The notes: generated by a model not told the origin, from the sequence alone. Shown: positions 1 to 13,700, counted from the first letter of the stretch. The stretch is DNA of 64,000 nt from Plasmodium brasilianum (GCF_023973825.1 NC_090121.1:1596001-1660000), one strand, 5' to 3'. Translations and numbers: made by a program.

Positions 1-102
1 TAAAAAAAAAAAAAATTAATAAATAATAAAAAAAAAAAAAAGAAAGAATAAAAATAATAATAAGTAATGAATAATAAAAAAAATAATAAGCAATAAATAA
101 AA

Positions 103-133
<31 letters not shown>

Positions 134-421
134 TATTAAATAAATGACGAAATGGTTAGGGAACAAATGGGAGGGTAAAATAACTGTTGAATTAAACGAG
201 ACCCGAAAAATGTGCAATACGGACTGCAGTGATAAATGCTGATAGGGTAAAAATGTGGCATGATAAAAGGAAGAACATATTAAGAGTAGTAGCCTTCTTT
301 TTATTATGTACATATATGCGAAAAAATATACTATGCAGATTAATCATGAAAGAGTACTGCTAGACTGTAGCAGGAAGTGCCTCTGTTACAACTGTGCGTC
401 CTCGGTCACGCGCTCTACCGG
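1..421. other. Intergenic / 3' flank of the N2227 gene
   Basis: No gene is visible. The first ~140 bases are A-rich homopolymer and a TA dinucleotide run. About 170-420 is more balanced in composition and directly follows the stop of the minus-strand methyltransferase-like gene, so it is probably its 3' untranslated region. Confidence 0.6.
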
Positions 422-3190
422 TTAATCATCTACAGGTACGTCATTTCGCAAGGCGTTAAAGAAAACGCAGTGATATTGCACTTGCATCATCGAGTCAGTG
501 TTGGTTGTATAATAATTGTCGACCCATTTAATTTCTAAAAAAGTAAACCATCTGGAAATAATTATTTTGATTTCATCCCATGATAACTCTATAGACATTT
601 CATTTGGCATTTCTGCGTAATGATATAATAGAGGACCAACATTAGACCATAAAGAATTTGGCTTTAAAATATTAGCAAAGGTACGGATATACATAAAAAT
701 ATTCTTTGCTGTATCTAAAAAAAAACAAGTTAAAACACCATCGAATTGTTCTTTTTCATTATAATAAACTTCTATTAATTCGCCTGCACACATAGAAAAT
801 TCGGTATTCAATACAGCTTTATTATATGTATTGACATCTGGTAGTTTTATAATTTTTAAATGATCATCTCTACCTTTTCTATTTAATGTATTTAAACAAT
901 ATGGTTGTATATGTAAAGAATTTTTTTCGTTGTAATAATTTAAAATAAAATTAGATGCTAAAAGCATAAAATAGGAAAATTCATTTCCTTGACTTCTATA
1001 CCCTTTTTTTGCTACTTCATATGGGAGTCTACCTAAACCTGATCCAGGGCATAAAACTTTAGGTACATAGGTATCAGTTATGGGTAGATATTTGTCTAAG
1101 CTTTTTAGGATAAGTTCATATGCATTATCTCTTTCATGTTTTCCTTCATATGACCAATCACGAACAAATTGCCTTAGTGTACTTCTAACTTTGCTTATAT
1201 TTTGTATTAAATTATACTCATCTAAGGAAGGACTATATACATTTGAAATTCTATGGCCAGGGGGAATGTGTTCTCCTTTTGAAGATTCTCTATTAGAAGA
1301 ATTACTTTTGTTTTTTATTTTATTATTTTTTTTTTTTTTTTTATTTTTTTTTTTTTTTGTTTTATCACCATTAGTTCGGTTGTCATATCCTTGTTTGCAA
1401 GCTGGTGCATTAATGACGTTTTCCAAATTTTTCTCACAATTTTCACCATACTCTCCATTTTTACTGTTTTTATTGACATCTGTTTCAATTTTATTTTTAT
1501 ATGATGATGAGGAAGAGGACAGGGATACTAACGATGCGTCACTCTCTTTGGGCAATCCTACCTTCTTCAACTCGTTCGTCTTTTCTTGTCCTACACTTAT
1601 TTCGTCTTTACATTTTTTGAAATTCATATTATCATTTATACGATTGGATAGACTTTTTTCACCAGCTTTGGTGTTTACATTGTTACTGGGCGTTTGTTCG
1701 GTATCCTTGTCAAGCAATCCTGTCATACTGTGTTTGTAATTAGTGGTAATATCATCTTCTTTGTTAGCGTTTTTTCCTCCTTCAGGTGCATCGACTTCGC
1801 GTAGATCCACTTTACGTACAACGACTTCGTGTACATCCTCTTCCTTTACGTCCACTTCATTCCCCCCTTCCTGCGCTTCTTTCTCACGGTCTCTTTTTCG
1901 AGGGGATCGTGTGCTGGTCGGTTCATTTAGGGGCGAAACTTTCATTTCATCTTTTTCGCTTATGCTATTTTGTTTTTCACCAAATGCGTAACTGTTTGCG
2001 CTTTTTATTTGATTAAATATGATATCATTAGGAAAACAAGACGATTGGACTTGTTCATAATTACCCTTTTTTGTGTTAACATTCGTAGGACCTTCATTGT
2101 TGTTGGACGAAGAAGAGTTTTCTGCTTCAAGACGAAGAAACTTATATATATCTTTTTCACTTTTTCTATTAATTAATTTAAATTTTATTTCATTAAGTAT
2201 TGTTATAGGATCATCTTTACATAAAAGTCTAGCATCTAAATTATAGTAATTGTATATTTTATCAATATCTTCTTTTTCCTGAACAGTTAAGTTATCAATA
2301 ATTTCGTTAATTACAAATTCTTCCTTAGACATTTTATTATTATATTTACAGTAACAGTTATCATCTTTCTTATTATCTTTATTATGTTCGTCCTTTTTAC
2401 CCCCTTCTTTATTTTTACTATGCTTATAATGTCCATTGTCTACTCTATAATCATTACCATTGCAGTTCATATGTACATCATTCTGAACAACAGCAACATC
2501 GTCATCCTTATGAAACGTGTAAGACAACAGATGTATAATAATATGTGTTGATATTTGAGGAAGTAATATATTCATAATAAAATAATAGTTGTTCAAAACA
2601 GATAAATACATTTTATATATTTTTGCATATATGGATTCACTTAACAAACTTTTCTCTTCATCATTTAATAAGCAATAATTTCTATATATCCTTAACAGTT
2701 CATAAAAACAATATTTTTTATAATATAAGAAGGAAAAACACACATTACAAAAATGTTTTTCTTCTTCATAATTCAAAATTTCTGTATTATCATTACAATG
2801 CTCACTACATTGAATTTCGTTTATAAAATTATTGGAATTCTCTAAATTACTATAGCTGTTACCATATACCATCTGTTTCGATTCTTTTCCCTTTGATTTT
2901 TCCTTCGACGTATTATTATTCCCTCGATCGAGCGTGTCTTCACCTCTGCGGCATATACTATTGCTTTTTTTCCCATTTTTTTCATCGCTATTAGAACCCC
3001 CCTGGCTACCTTCACTACCACTGCTACGACCACTACCACTGCTACGACCACTACCCCTGCTACAACCACTACCCCTGCTACAACCACTACCACTGATACG
3101 ACCACTACCACTGCTACGACCACTATCACTGATACCACTTGGACTTACCGATTTGTCCGCTCGAATTTCGTTCATGCCATCACTCATCAT
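422..3190 (-). CDS. N2227-domain (carnosine N-methyltransferase-like) protein
   Basis: Single-exon gene of about 922 residues. The C-terminal ~260 residues match the N2227/CARNMT1 family of SAM-dependent methyltransferases. The glycine-rich SAM motif PGSGLGRLPYEVAKKGY (around residues 713-730) is followed by QGNEFSYFMLLASNFILN, and near the end NIFMYIRTFANILKPNSLWSNVGP gives the family's later conserved block. In animals and yeast the family methylates the histidine imidazole of carnosine; the substrate in the parasite is unknown. The N-terminal ~680 residues are low complexity: a Ser-Gly-Ser-Gly-Arg repeat near residues 24-60, acidic and Asn-rich stretches, and a poly-Lys run near residue 620. 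The longest open frame begins further upstream at a GTG, so I start at the first ATG (3190). The family call is firm; the activity is inferred. Confidence 0.92.
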   Translation of the reverse strand: MMSDGMNEIRADKSVSPSGISDSGRSSGSGRISGSGCSRGSGCSRGSGRSSGSGRSSGSEGSQGGSNSDEKNGKKSNSICRRGEDTLDRGNNNTSKEKSKGKESKQMVYGNSYSNLENSNNFINEIQCSEHCNDNTEILNYEEEKHFCNVCFSFLYYKKYCFYELLRIYRNYCLLNDEEKSLLSESIYAKIYKMYLSVLNNYYFIMNILLPQISTHIIIHLLSYTFHKDDDVAVVQNDVHMNCNGNDYRVDNGHYKHSKNKEGGKKDEHNKDNKKDDNCYCKYNNKMSKEEFVINEIIDNLTVQEKEDIDKIYNYYNLDARLLCKDDPITILNEIKFKLINRKSEKDIYKFLRLEAENSSSSNNNEGPTNVNTKKGNYEQVQSSCFPNDIIFNQIKSANSYAFGEKQNSISEKDEMKVSPLNEPTSTRSPRKRDREKEAQEGGNEVDVKEEDVHEVVVRKVDLREVDAPEGGKNANKEDDITTNYKHSMTGLLDKDTEQTPSNNVNTKAGEKSLSNRINDNMNFKKCKDEISVGQEKTNELKKVGLPKESDASLVSLSSSSSSYKNKIETDVNKNSKNGEYGENCEKNLENVINAPACKQGYDNRTNGDKTKKKKNKKKKKNNKIKNKSNSSNRESSKGEHIPPGHRISNVYSPSLDEYNLIQNISKVRSTLRQFVRDWSYEGKHERDNAYELILKSLDKYLPITDTYVPKVLCPGSGLGRLPYEVAKKGYRSQGNEFSYFMLLASNFILNYYNEKNSLHIQPYCLNTLNRKGRDDHLKIIKLPDVNTYNKAVLNTEFSMCAGELIEVYYNEKEQFDGVLTCFFLDTAKNIFMYIRTFANILKPNSLWSNVGPLLYHYAEMPNEMSIELSWDEIKIIISRWFTFLEIKWVDNYYTTNTDSMMQVQYHCVFFNALRNDVPVDD
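3008..3140 (-). repeat. In-frame Ser/Gly/Arg minisatellite in the N2227 gene
   Basis: Imperfect tandem copies of a 15-18 base unit built on ACCACTACCACTGCTACG (plus strand). They encode alternating SGSGR, SGSGC and RGSGC pentapeptides in the N-terminal tail of the methyltransferase-like protein. The unit length keeps the frame open. Confidence 0.8.
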
Positions 3191-3555
3191 TCTGTTCTTT
3201 TGTTTCACTTCTTTACCCTTTCGACTCTTTGCATCATATAAAACGTCTCTCTACTTTTCTTTCTTCGTGCAGTCCTTGCAGCATTGCCTTCTTATCATCA
3301 CAACTACTGCAATTACTTCTATCACTTGTATCACTACCGGTGTGCTTATACTCTTGCTAACGTGATGCTACCTTTTGTGGGAATTCTATGCAATGATATA
3401 CTAAACGAGTAGAATAGGGAAAATTAATAAGATGATGCAACAAGGACTCGGCTATTAATTTTTCAATCAGGCAAATGCTCGTGTTACAAGCATCGGCTGA
3501 ACGTGATAAAATATAGCAAAATGAGAGCAGTAAATCATGTAACTAAAATAAATAA

Positions 3556-3672
3556 AGCAAAATTAGCAAAATTAGCAAAATTAGCAAAATTAGCAAAATT
3601 GGCAAAATTGGCAAAATTGGCAAAATTGGCAAAATTGGCAAAATTGGCAAAATTGGCAAAATTAGCAAAATT
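3556..3672 (+). repeat. 9-bp minisatellite, 13 copies
   Basis: Thirteen head-to-tail copies of GCAAAATTA / GCAAAATTG fill these 117 bases exactly. The array is upstream of the N2227 start. One frame is open through it (Ala-Lys-Leu repeats), as any 9-bp unit without a stop would be, so it is not taken as coding. Confidence 0.9.
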
Positions 3673-4423
3673 CGTATATATTCAATGTTGGATTATACGG
3701 ATAAGCAAATGAAACACATAAAATTTCTACATAAGCTGAGCTAACAGAACAAGGAAAATAAATGCACTGAAATGAAAGCAAAAATTAACTCTTTTTTTTT
3801 TTTTTTCAAACACAAACATAGAAATGTACGTTTATATCATGTCGATCTATAAGTATATCAACAAAATTAAAATGAAGAAAAAAAAGAAAAAGAGGGAAAA
3901 ACAAAAAAAAAAAAAAAAAAGAATGAAGTTACTACACAATTAAACAAACAAGTATTTCTACTCCTTTCCAAGTAATTGAAAATTTTTTTTTTTTCATTTC
4001 AACTATGAAAATTTTTTTTACTTATTTATTATCACACTAAGTTGATTACTATTCCGGTCTCTCAATTTTTTTTTTTTTTTTTTTATATGTCCGAAGATTT
4101 CTTATTACTTAGAGGTACGCATAAACACATACATATATTATATGCATTTATATATACATATTCGTATATATATATATATATATGTAGAAGTTGGATGCGG
4201 ATTAATGGAATTCTCTTCACACTTGAGTAACACTAATTACCCAAAACGGCGAAAATGAATTGAGCTACTGCTTTACCCACCTCTATAATATATGTAGAAG
4301 CTTATTAAAAGAATGAATGCACAATATGGTAGAGATACTCGTAACGCTTCGCTTATTTTGTTTCTACAGGAATAATGCCAAATTAGTCGTTTCTTTATAT
4401 TAACAATACCCAAGCACAAGCGC

Positions 4424-4455
<32 letters not shown>

Positions 4456-6244
4456 GTAGGTGCGCATTACATATACAGGAAAAATTATTGTAAAACTTGC
4501 GTGAACGGTTTATATTATAAAGCGCTCGAAAAAAGAAAAGGTGAAAAATGAAAGATAAAATTTAACAATAAATATAGACATCATTGTAGCACAATATTAA
4601 GCTTTTATTGCATATGGTGATAGCAGCAGACTCATTCTTTTTTTTTTTTTTTTTTTTTCTTGCCCATTCCAATAATATATGTCAAAATAGTAAGCTAAAT
4701 AAATCTACAAAGGGAAAAATAAATTTATGTCCTCCCAGATTTATTTCATCTCTTTTTACAGGCATGAATTGTGTGCACATATTGACAATTTGTAACTGTA
4801 TACATAACTACATATTCGTTTATATTATACGTTTAATAAAGATATAAATAAATACGAATAGAATTCCTCTATGTGGAAATGGCTAAATGGAGCTCTACAT
4901 ATATACCCAATTCCCGTGTTCATGCCCCCAACGAATATATAAAACTAACAGTAAAAGTAAAAGAAATATAATCAGTAATAACATTTATAAAAATATAAGT
5001 ATAAAATAGTAGTAGTACAATCACTTGTGCAAACGGAAGCTATGAAAAAAGTAATATACCTCGGGAACAAGGACCTACCCTACTACTCTGTACGTATGTA
5101 TGTATATATATATATATATATACGTGTTATATATGTGTGCGTATAAGGCGGGATGAGGAAAACCCTAAGTAGGGGGGGGGACTGAAAATAAACACCTATC
5201 TCCTTACACAATAACAACATAGAGATATTAATTGGCTCCTTATTCATAACTCTGTAAGATTAATTTATGTTCTTAACTAACGTAAAAGTTAAAGAGGAAA
5301 AAAGAAAAGGAAAAACAAAAGGAAACAAAAAAGGAAACAAAAAAGGAAAAAAAAAAGGAAAAAAAAATTATATTTGCCCTGTCCAAAAATTCAATTGTAA
5401 AGCTTAACAGTATGAAGCTATTTGTCCGCCCTAATTTTAAATTTACATTTTTATATATTTACGTTAAACATTTGGAGAGTTACACTTTTTCTTTTTGCTT
5501 TTTGAATATGTATATGCTGTATTTGTAGTAGCACATTTTACATAATCTAGTTTTGTTGGCTCTTTCTTTTTCATTTTTGTTGTTTTCCCCTTTTTGCCTC
5601 AATATATCCGTTGTATTAACAAAGGGAAAAAAAAAAAAAGAAAAAAGAAAGAAAAACAAAATAAGGCAAAGTCAAACAAAAGAAACAAGAGAAATAAAAA
5701 AAAGAAATAGTGAAGCAAAATGAGTATAAACCGTTAATGCCTTTTTTCAAAAGCACTTTTTTCACCATAAGCGTGGTTCAAACAAAAAAATTTTATTTTT
5801 TCTTCATTTTTACTCTTTGTTTAATCGGTTTAAGTAACACACTGATGAAGCACCCTAGGTAGTGTGCTTCCTTTTCCTATTTAACTATTCCCCTTATAAT
5901 TTTCAAAATGCTCATTCGTGGTTAGTACTGTGGAAAAGTGAAGGGCTTCCAACGACCATGTAGTGCTTATTACGTATGTGTATGCTCCCGTACATATAAA
6001 CAGACCCATACACACGTAAACCTTTTAACACCGGTTCGTCCTTTTTTTTAATCGGTCATCCCCGTTTCGTTCACCATCCCGTCGTGCGGTTTGTTAAAAC
6101 TTATCCCATATGCATTGTACATTCTTTTTCCTTAATTTTTTCCCCCTTTTACTGAAATAGTATGCAATAGATTTAAGCTTTCTCAACTCGTGAGGCATAC
6201 AAGATTGAATGTTAATTAAAAAAAAGGAAAATCATGCATTTCCG

Positions 6245-6424
6245 TATCATTACTTAAACACGTATATGTACACATACGCGTACCATTACTTATGCATGTA
6301 CATGTACACATACGCGTACCATTACTTATGCATGTACATGTACACATACGCGTATCATTACTTATGCATGTACATGTACACATACGCGTATCATTACTTA
6401 CACATGTATATGTATACATATGCA
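6245..6424 (+). repeat. 36-bp minisatellite, 5 copies
   Basis: Five tandem 36-base units of the form TACCATTACTTATGCATG + TACATGTACACATACGCG. The first and last copies are degenerate and the middle three nearly identical. Each unit contains TGCATGTACATGTAC, an alternating purine-pyrimidine stretch. It lies about 1.3 kb upstream of the ARK2 start codon. Confidence 0.9.
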
Positions 6425-6770
6425 CATATAATGATATACTATATTTGCATGATATGGCTTACAAATAAGAAACAACATTTTTCGTGAGCATTTCGTCATT
6501 GCTACTCTTGAGTAGTTCACCTGACCATGTGCATATAATAAATTTACCTTTTTTTTTTTTTTATTCAACTTACTTAAAACTTGAAATAAAGGAATATATG
6601 AATTATTGTTGGTTGTCTTTTCAAAAAATTATATTTATTATGAATATAACTAGGACAAATTAATCTGCTGCTAGACGTTATTTCTTTTTTTCTTTCTTTT
6701 TTCTATTTTGTTTTTTCTCTTTTTTTTTTTTTTATTTAGAAGATTTAGACATACACACGCAAAAGTTATA

Positions 6771-6809
<39 letters not shown>

Positions 6810-7711
6810 AAAGCAAAATGAAGTAAAATTAATTAAAATTGTGAAAAACATGTAAAACGAAACAAAACTAAGCAAAGTAAAACAAAGTAAAGCTAAGCAA
6901 AATAATGAAAAACCAGTAAAACAAAGCAAAATAAATTTACATTCAACAAATTGTATGAAGGAATACTATTATTTGCAAGGAAAGCGTATTAAAAAAAAAA
7001 AAAAAAAAAAAAAAAGAAAAAAAATATATTTACCATAAAATGGATAATAAATGAAAAAACAAAAAAAAAACAAAAAAAAATATGAAAGGTGAAGTAAAGA
7101 TAATTATAACATTTTACAATAAAATTTTTGAAAGCCCTTTGAGTTTTTTTAAATAAATTTTCAAAAAGAAATATAAGACAAAGTATTGGGAAAAAAAGGA
7201 AAAAAAAAAAAGAAAAGAAAAAGAAAAATAAGAAAAAAAAAAAGAAAAAATGTATATATATATATGTGTAAAGCTTCGTTATACAAATAAGAGTCGAAAT
7301 GAGTGAAATTTCGAGAGGTATTTATATACACCTATCTACATTTGCGCCCATGAATACGTCTAATCATACATATATACATATATATGTATATACCTATTTA
7401 TTAATTTTACGTATATTTATGAGTACCAATTTGTATGTTGCAAGTTCGTTAGATATGCTTGCTGTGTAAATACCGAGAGCATGTGAATGTATATATGAAT
7501 ACATACACATATACATAAATACGTGAGCAGACAAATACATAAGCAAATACCGTAAGCAGATAACGTAAGCACGTACATATGTACACACCTCCACGGACAA
7601 ACTAATGTATTATTGACTTGAAGCCCGAAATGTGAGCTCTTTATATGAACAACAACAAAAAGCACATCGACTAAAGCATAACAGCATATCATATTTTACA
7701 TTAAATTAAAT

Positions 7712-10700
7712 ATGAACGAGGGTACAAAAGGTGTAAATTATGAAAAAATAGAGGATGCGCAAAAACCAAAAAAAAAAAAAAAAAATTATGTTGATGATAA
7801 TATTTTTAAAATTAACACCAATATAAAAGTAAAACACAATGAAGCAAAATCATATATGGACAAGAGATATAATTTTCCAAATTCTATTAGTAGAAATAAA
7901 ACTCCAAGATATAAAAATGTAAATAGTGAAAAAAGATTTCTAACCAGTAGGACTACAAATTTAGTAAACAAGAATAAAAACTCACTTTGCAATTTTTCAA
8001 AAAATGAAAGAGACGAGAAAAGTAAAGAGAATAATGAAGCTATCGAAATGAAGAACGCTTTCACTAACAATTCCAGCAGGGGTAATAACAAAAGTACATG
8101 CAGTCATAATCAACCTATTTATGTTAGATGCGGTAAAAGTAATAGCAGTGATGTCAAAGATACTAGTATTAGTACTAGTACTGGTAGCCGAATGAAAACA
8201 AAAAATAATGAACATTTTATTGGTGAAAAGGTAGGAAATATCCTGAACAATTCAGGCAAAACGAACATCATTTCCGCAGCGGAGCATAGCAGAATTAGGT
8301 ATAAAAGCGATATGAATGTTATGGACGATACGAACCATATGAACGATACGAACCATATGGACGATACGAACCATATGGATGATATGAACCATATGGACGA
8401 TATGAACCATATGAACGATATGAACCATATGAACCATATGAACCATATGAACGATATGAACCATATAGAAGTTATGAACCATATGGACAATATGAACCAT
8501 ATGGAAGATATAAATAAGGTACATGATATGTTTGATGTAAATGTAAAGCGAAGCAACAACAAGGGTCTAGATTCATTTTATAAGAGAAAAATGGAAAGGG
8601 AAGAAGCGTTGGATGGACAAAATAAAAAATGCAATTATTCACTTGATAAATATGGCTGTAGTTATAATAGGGATGCAAACCGATCGGGTAATTATTTGAA
8701 CGCTAACATGAATCGAGAGAACGCGGAGAGGTCGAAGGGAAATACTGAGAAAATGCGTATGTTACGGATGAATCATATGGATGGGGCAGTAGCGCAAAAA
8801 GTAGGGATGGAAATAGAAGCAGTGGAAGTAGTAGGAGTAAAAGCAATTGAAGCAGTAGAAGCGGAAGTAGAAGCAGGGGAACGGATGAAGGACGAAGAAG
8901 GGGCGGACCCTCCCAATTTTCCGTTGGAAAACCTACCTGTAGCAAGTAACAAGGGCGTAGAAGAAGGAGAAGGAGTTTCAAGATCAAAAGACAAAAAAAT
9001 GGACACAAAAGGACAAGATAAATACAAGGAGCGTTATAATGTTATAGAACCCTTTGGTGTTAGTACAATTCGGAAGGATCAAAAATATGATATTGTTGAA
9101 AAATATGGAAGTATAGTAAATAGCAATAATATTAAATATGTCAAAAGAAATACTCACCTGTGTAATGATGATGAAAAGAGAAATTTTAAGTATGAACATT
9201 TTAGAAGTAAAATGGGAAAAATGGATGTCCAAGGGGATATATCAATAAATACAAGTAAAAGGGTAAATGGAAAGGAGTTTCTTTTTGATGATGTGTATAT
9301 GTGTGAAGAGGGCAAACAGTACAAAACAGGTAGACTACAAGTGGTTAACCAAACACTCAGTGCGAATGTATTAAACGTGTCGAGTGTGTCTAATGTATCG
9401 AATGCACATAACATATCGAATAGGGACAGGTTTTCAGAGCAGGAAAGTAGAAGCTTTAATATCATCGGTATTATGGAGAAACGTGGAGAAGGCAGAGCAA
9501 AAAATATCTCCTGCAATAACGTAACATCAAAGGATCATTATTTTCCTGTACATGTTCAGGCAAAAAAGGGAAATGATTTACGTGGTAGGAGCAATACAAA
9601 CGACTTTACTACAAAGGTGGGAGATCAAGATACAAACAGTGAAGTAGAAGCATTCCGAAAATGCACTCAAGTGAGCATAAATGAAAACGTGTTCAACAGA
9701 ATGAAAAATTCTCGTGGTGTTGTCAGTACGACGCTTGAACAACAGACACAGCATGTGAATGAACCAAATGGAAGAAGTGAGCTCAATGGAAGAAGTGAGT
9801 GCAATGGAAGAAGTGACCTCAATGGAAGAAGTGAGTGCAATGGAAGAAGTGAGCGCAATGGAAGAAGTGAGTGCAATGGAAGAAGTGAGCTCAATGGAAG
9901 AAGTGAGTGCAATGGAAGAAGTGAGCGCAATGGAAGAAGTGAGTGCAATGGAAGAAGTGAGTGCAATGGAAGAAGTGAGCTCAATGGACAAAATGAGCGC
10001 AGTGTGTTAAGTAACCCACGTGAGAAAAATAACTCAGTGGCCTATGAACCTCTTGGTGTTAGTTTATGCACATGTTCAGGTGACAAATCACAAAGTAGTT
10101 ACAAAAATAATCGTTTAGATATTAGAAGCGAAAGGGTTAGCAAGGAAAACACTAGAGAGATTAGCGAAATTGTTATTAGTGCTGATACTACTTGTAATAA
10201 TTTAGAAAGAGATCAAAATGCTAATCAAGTTGAAGAAGATACAGTGGAAGAATTCAGTAATAGAAATCAAAATATAGAGAATAGTAAATCGCTTGACAAT
10301 GATAACTGCAACGAAAATGAAGTAGAAAAAGAGGTAAGCATAAACGTAGTATACCCACTATATAGTCATAACATGGACAATAACATATATGACTTGAGTG
10401 AAAAGAACAGAAAGAAGGAAAAAGGTTATAACCAAATTACCCTTTTCAGTGAAATAAGAGATAAATACAAAAAAAAATTAGCAGAACAAACAACTCATAT
10501 AATGAACAATGAAATTACATGGACAGATAAACATAAGACAGTCAATGCACTTAATGAAAATTTAGAGAAGCACAACTGCACAAACATGCAAGGGTTACAT
10601 AATGCACAAAATTATAGGAATGAAGATACTAATTCACAGTTAGAAAAAGAAAAATTAGTGAAATTACGTAGTAGAAGAATAAACATCGACCCTATGAATA

Positions 10701-13700
10701 ATAGCAAACAGGAAAGGACAAAAGATTTAACAAGTAATATATGCGTGCCAATTTGCACTAGGGACAAACCCTCTGCAGCTTGTACCATCTCATCCAAACG
10801 TCGAAGCATTTTACTTGGGAAAAACATTAGCAGTAACATTAAGACTGTAAAGAAAGACTTTAAAGAAACCTATAAGACCTCAAATTTGTACAGCCATAAA
10901 ATGAACGGGGTCAGTAGAGCAAACACAACATCTGGTAAGGTCAGCACTGAAAGAAGCAGAAACGACAGAAACGACAGAAACGACAGAAACGACAGAAACG
11001 ACAGAAACGACAGAAGCAACAGAAGCAACAGAAGCAACATAAGCAACATAAGCAACATAAGCAACAGAAGCAACAGAAACGACAGAAACGACAGAAGGAG
11101 TAATGTTAGTAGCAATTCCAAGTGCAGTGCAAATGATGCAAATAAATGCAAAAATGTTCATAGTACTAGCAAACCCCTTGCAGCATACGCACGTAAAAAA
11201 GTTGCAGTTGCAGTTGCAGTTGCAGTGAATAGTAGTAACACGTCCTCAATCGAGAATAATGTGGTAGGAAGGAAAAAATATAAAAGTTATACCAATTTAC
11301 TCCAAAAAAAAAAGAATTATGAACGTGTTCATGCAAATAAAAATTTAGCAATTCAACATAAGGAAGAAGAAAATAAGGTGTGTCTTGAAGAGGATAAAAA
11401 ATGTAGTGATAATTTTCCATCAAATGAGGCAGAGAAAGGAACAGAGAGTAACGAAATATATAATGAAGAAGAATTGAAGATTAAATGTCGTCAGGCTAAA
11501 ACGGAAGAGTCTGTATATTTAGTGGAAAAAGAGGAAAATTTGATGGATGATCTGACTGAAAATAGAGAAATGAGAATAGGTGAAGAGAGAAATAGGAACA
11601 TGGACAACATCCAATTGGTTTCCAGTGAAAGAAAGAACGATAAAATGTTGAATGAGCATGTAGAAGAAAAGGGGGGAAATAAAGTAATAGCTAAAGAATC
11701 TAACCCTAATAGTATTACCCAAAAAACGGCAATACACAATAATAATAGCAATAATATAGATAAAAAGACATATTATAGCAAAGAAATGAGTAGAAGCACC
11801 ACTAGAAGTACATCCGACAAAAGCTTAAAAGGTTTTTTGCATGGGAAAAGTAAAAATGGTATGACCTTGAAATATACACCCAAATGGAATATATCAAATA
11901 GCAAAAGTTTAAAATTAAATAAAAATGAAGAAGCAGATAAGGGAAAAATGTATATAAAGGGCAAGGGAGGAAATAATAATACTTGTAGTAGTAGTAGTAC
12001 TAGTAGTTGTTGTTATACCACTACTGTGATAGGATCATGTAAAAATATCTTCATCTCAAAGAAGGAAGCTACTTCTTCTATCACTCAAAACAGAAACAAG
12101 GACTACAATGGATTAAAAAAAAATGTTGATGTAGTAGGTAAAGGAAGTTACACATCTTCGACTGTGCATGCAAAGAGGAAAGGAATCAATCAAAAAGGGA
12201 ATAATAGTATACCAGTGAAGCAGAAATATGCGCACCATGGACAGATTAGTAAATGCATGCAGGTTGGACGTGGTAACGGAGGTGGCATAGAAAAGGGAAA
12301 CACTGAAAAGGGAAACACTGATCGAGGCATTGATCGAGAAGTTGATCAAAACGTTAACCAAAACGTTGACCGGAACGTTGACGAAAGCGTACATAGGGGA
12401 GATAACGGACACATGTGTAAAGACGTAATCAGCGAAGGAATGAAAAAGCACAAAAGAAGTCAGAAAAAAAAAAAAAAAAAAAGTAACTCCATTCCCCCAA
12501 GAAACATCAAAAAGAGGAGAAGCTTTGATCATTATAGTAATAGTAATATTTTTTTTTTGAGTAATGATAAAAAGGTAGAACATACTAATGAGATGAAATA
12601 CAACGAAGGTATACTGAGAAAACAAAGCAACAGCTGTGATAACAATAGAAAAATTTTGAAACAAAGCGATAGTAACAACTCCGATAAGGATTTTTCGATC
12701 AGATCGTCTAGTAATAATGAAAAAAAAGAAATTTCGTATTTCGAATGGCTAGCTCAAGAAAAAAAAAAAAGAAAAGAAATTGATCAACAGGGAGGACAGC
12801 AAAAAGGGAAACGAGAGGAGGAAGAAGAGGAGGTGAGAGAAGACAAAAATAAAAACAAAATAAAAGACATACTAAATGATGACGATGATAACGACGATGC
12901 GAACATGATGTTACAACCCTTGTCTGCTTTTAATTTAAAACAGAATGAAAGAAAATACGAGCAAGACGATTTTATCGTTGATAAACATCCCATAGGAAAT
13001 GGAAGAACTGGGTTAGTTTTTAAGGCTATAATAAAAAAAGAAAATGAACAGGTTGCATTAAAAGTAATGGCAAAAGAAACTATTCAGACATTAAATATAG
13101 AAAGACAAGTTTTAAAAGAAATTATTATACAGGCAAGTTTAAATCATATTAATATATTACAATTGATTGCATATTTTGAAGATAAAACACGCTTATTTCT
13201 AATACTAGAGTTAGCAAATGGTGGATCAATAAGAAATAAAATGAAACTAATAACTCAACCAATGCAAGAAGAGCAAGTAGCTTTATATATCTACCAGATT
13301 GCTGACGCCTTGTCCTATTTACATAATTTCAATATTATTCATCGTGATTTAAAACCTGATAATATACTCATTCATTATTCAGATGATTATTTTACTCAAA
13401 AAATTTACAAGTATGGAGTTATAAAACTGGCGGATTTTGGTTTCTCTTGTCAATTAAAAAATAAACGACAAAAGAGAAGTACATTTTGTGGAACAGTTGA
13501 CTATATGCCCCCTGAGATTATTAATCAAATTCCGTATGACTGTAATGTAGATTTGTGGTGTCTAGGTATTGTAATTTTTGAGCTGTTAGCTGGATTCCCT
13601 CCCTTCACGGACGATACGCAGGTGAGCCCCGATGCATGTGTGGAGGTGCCCAATGCACGAGCAAAAGCATTAATGCTAAATATGCACACGCATATATACA

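Larger units (their letters stand above)
3191..7711. other. 4.5-kb intergenic region between divergent N2227 and ARK2 genes
   Basis: No convincing exon on either strand. It contains poly(A) and poly(T) runs (e.g. about 6774-6801, 6990-7015), TA/TG alternating tracts, a 9-bp array at 3556, a 36-bp array at 6245 and an isolated G8 run near 5174. The two flanking genes point away from each other, so both promoters and 5' leaders must lie here. I cannot place transcription starts. Confidence 0.55.

Noticed and set aside
3521..3712. ORF encoding (Ala-Lys-Leu)n
   Set aside because: Product of the 9-bp array with short non-coding flanks; no family, and located in the promoter gap of a divergent gene pair.
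9767..10000. Regular direct repeats considered as a CRISPR array
   Set aside because: There are no unique spacers; the units are contiguous and in frame inside a eukaryotic kinase gene.
8119..12993. Many antisense ORFs opposite ARK2
   Set aside because: They are shadows of the low-complexity sense frame; peptides are Leu/Ile/Phe-rich complements of Asn/Lys/Asp codons.
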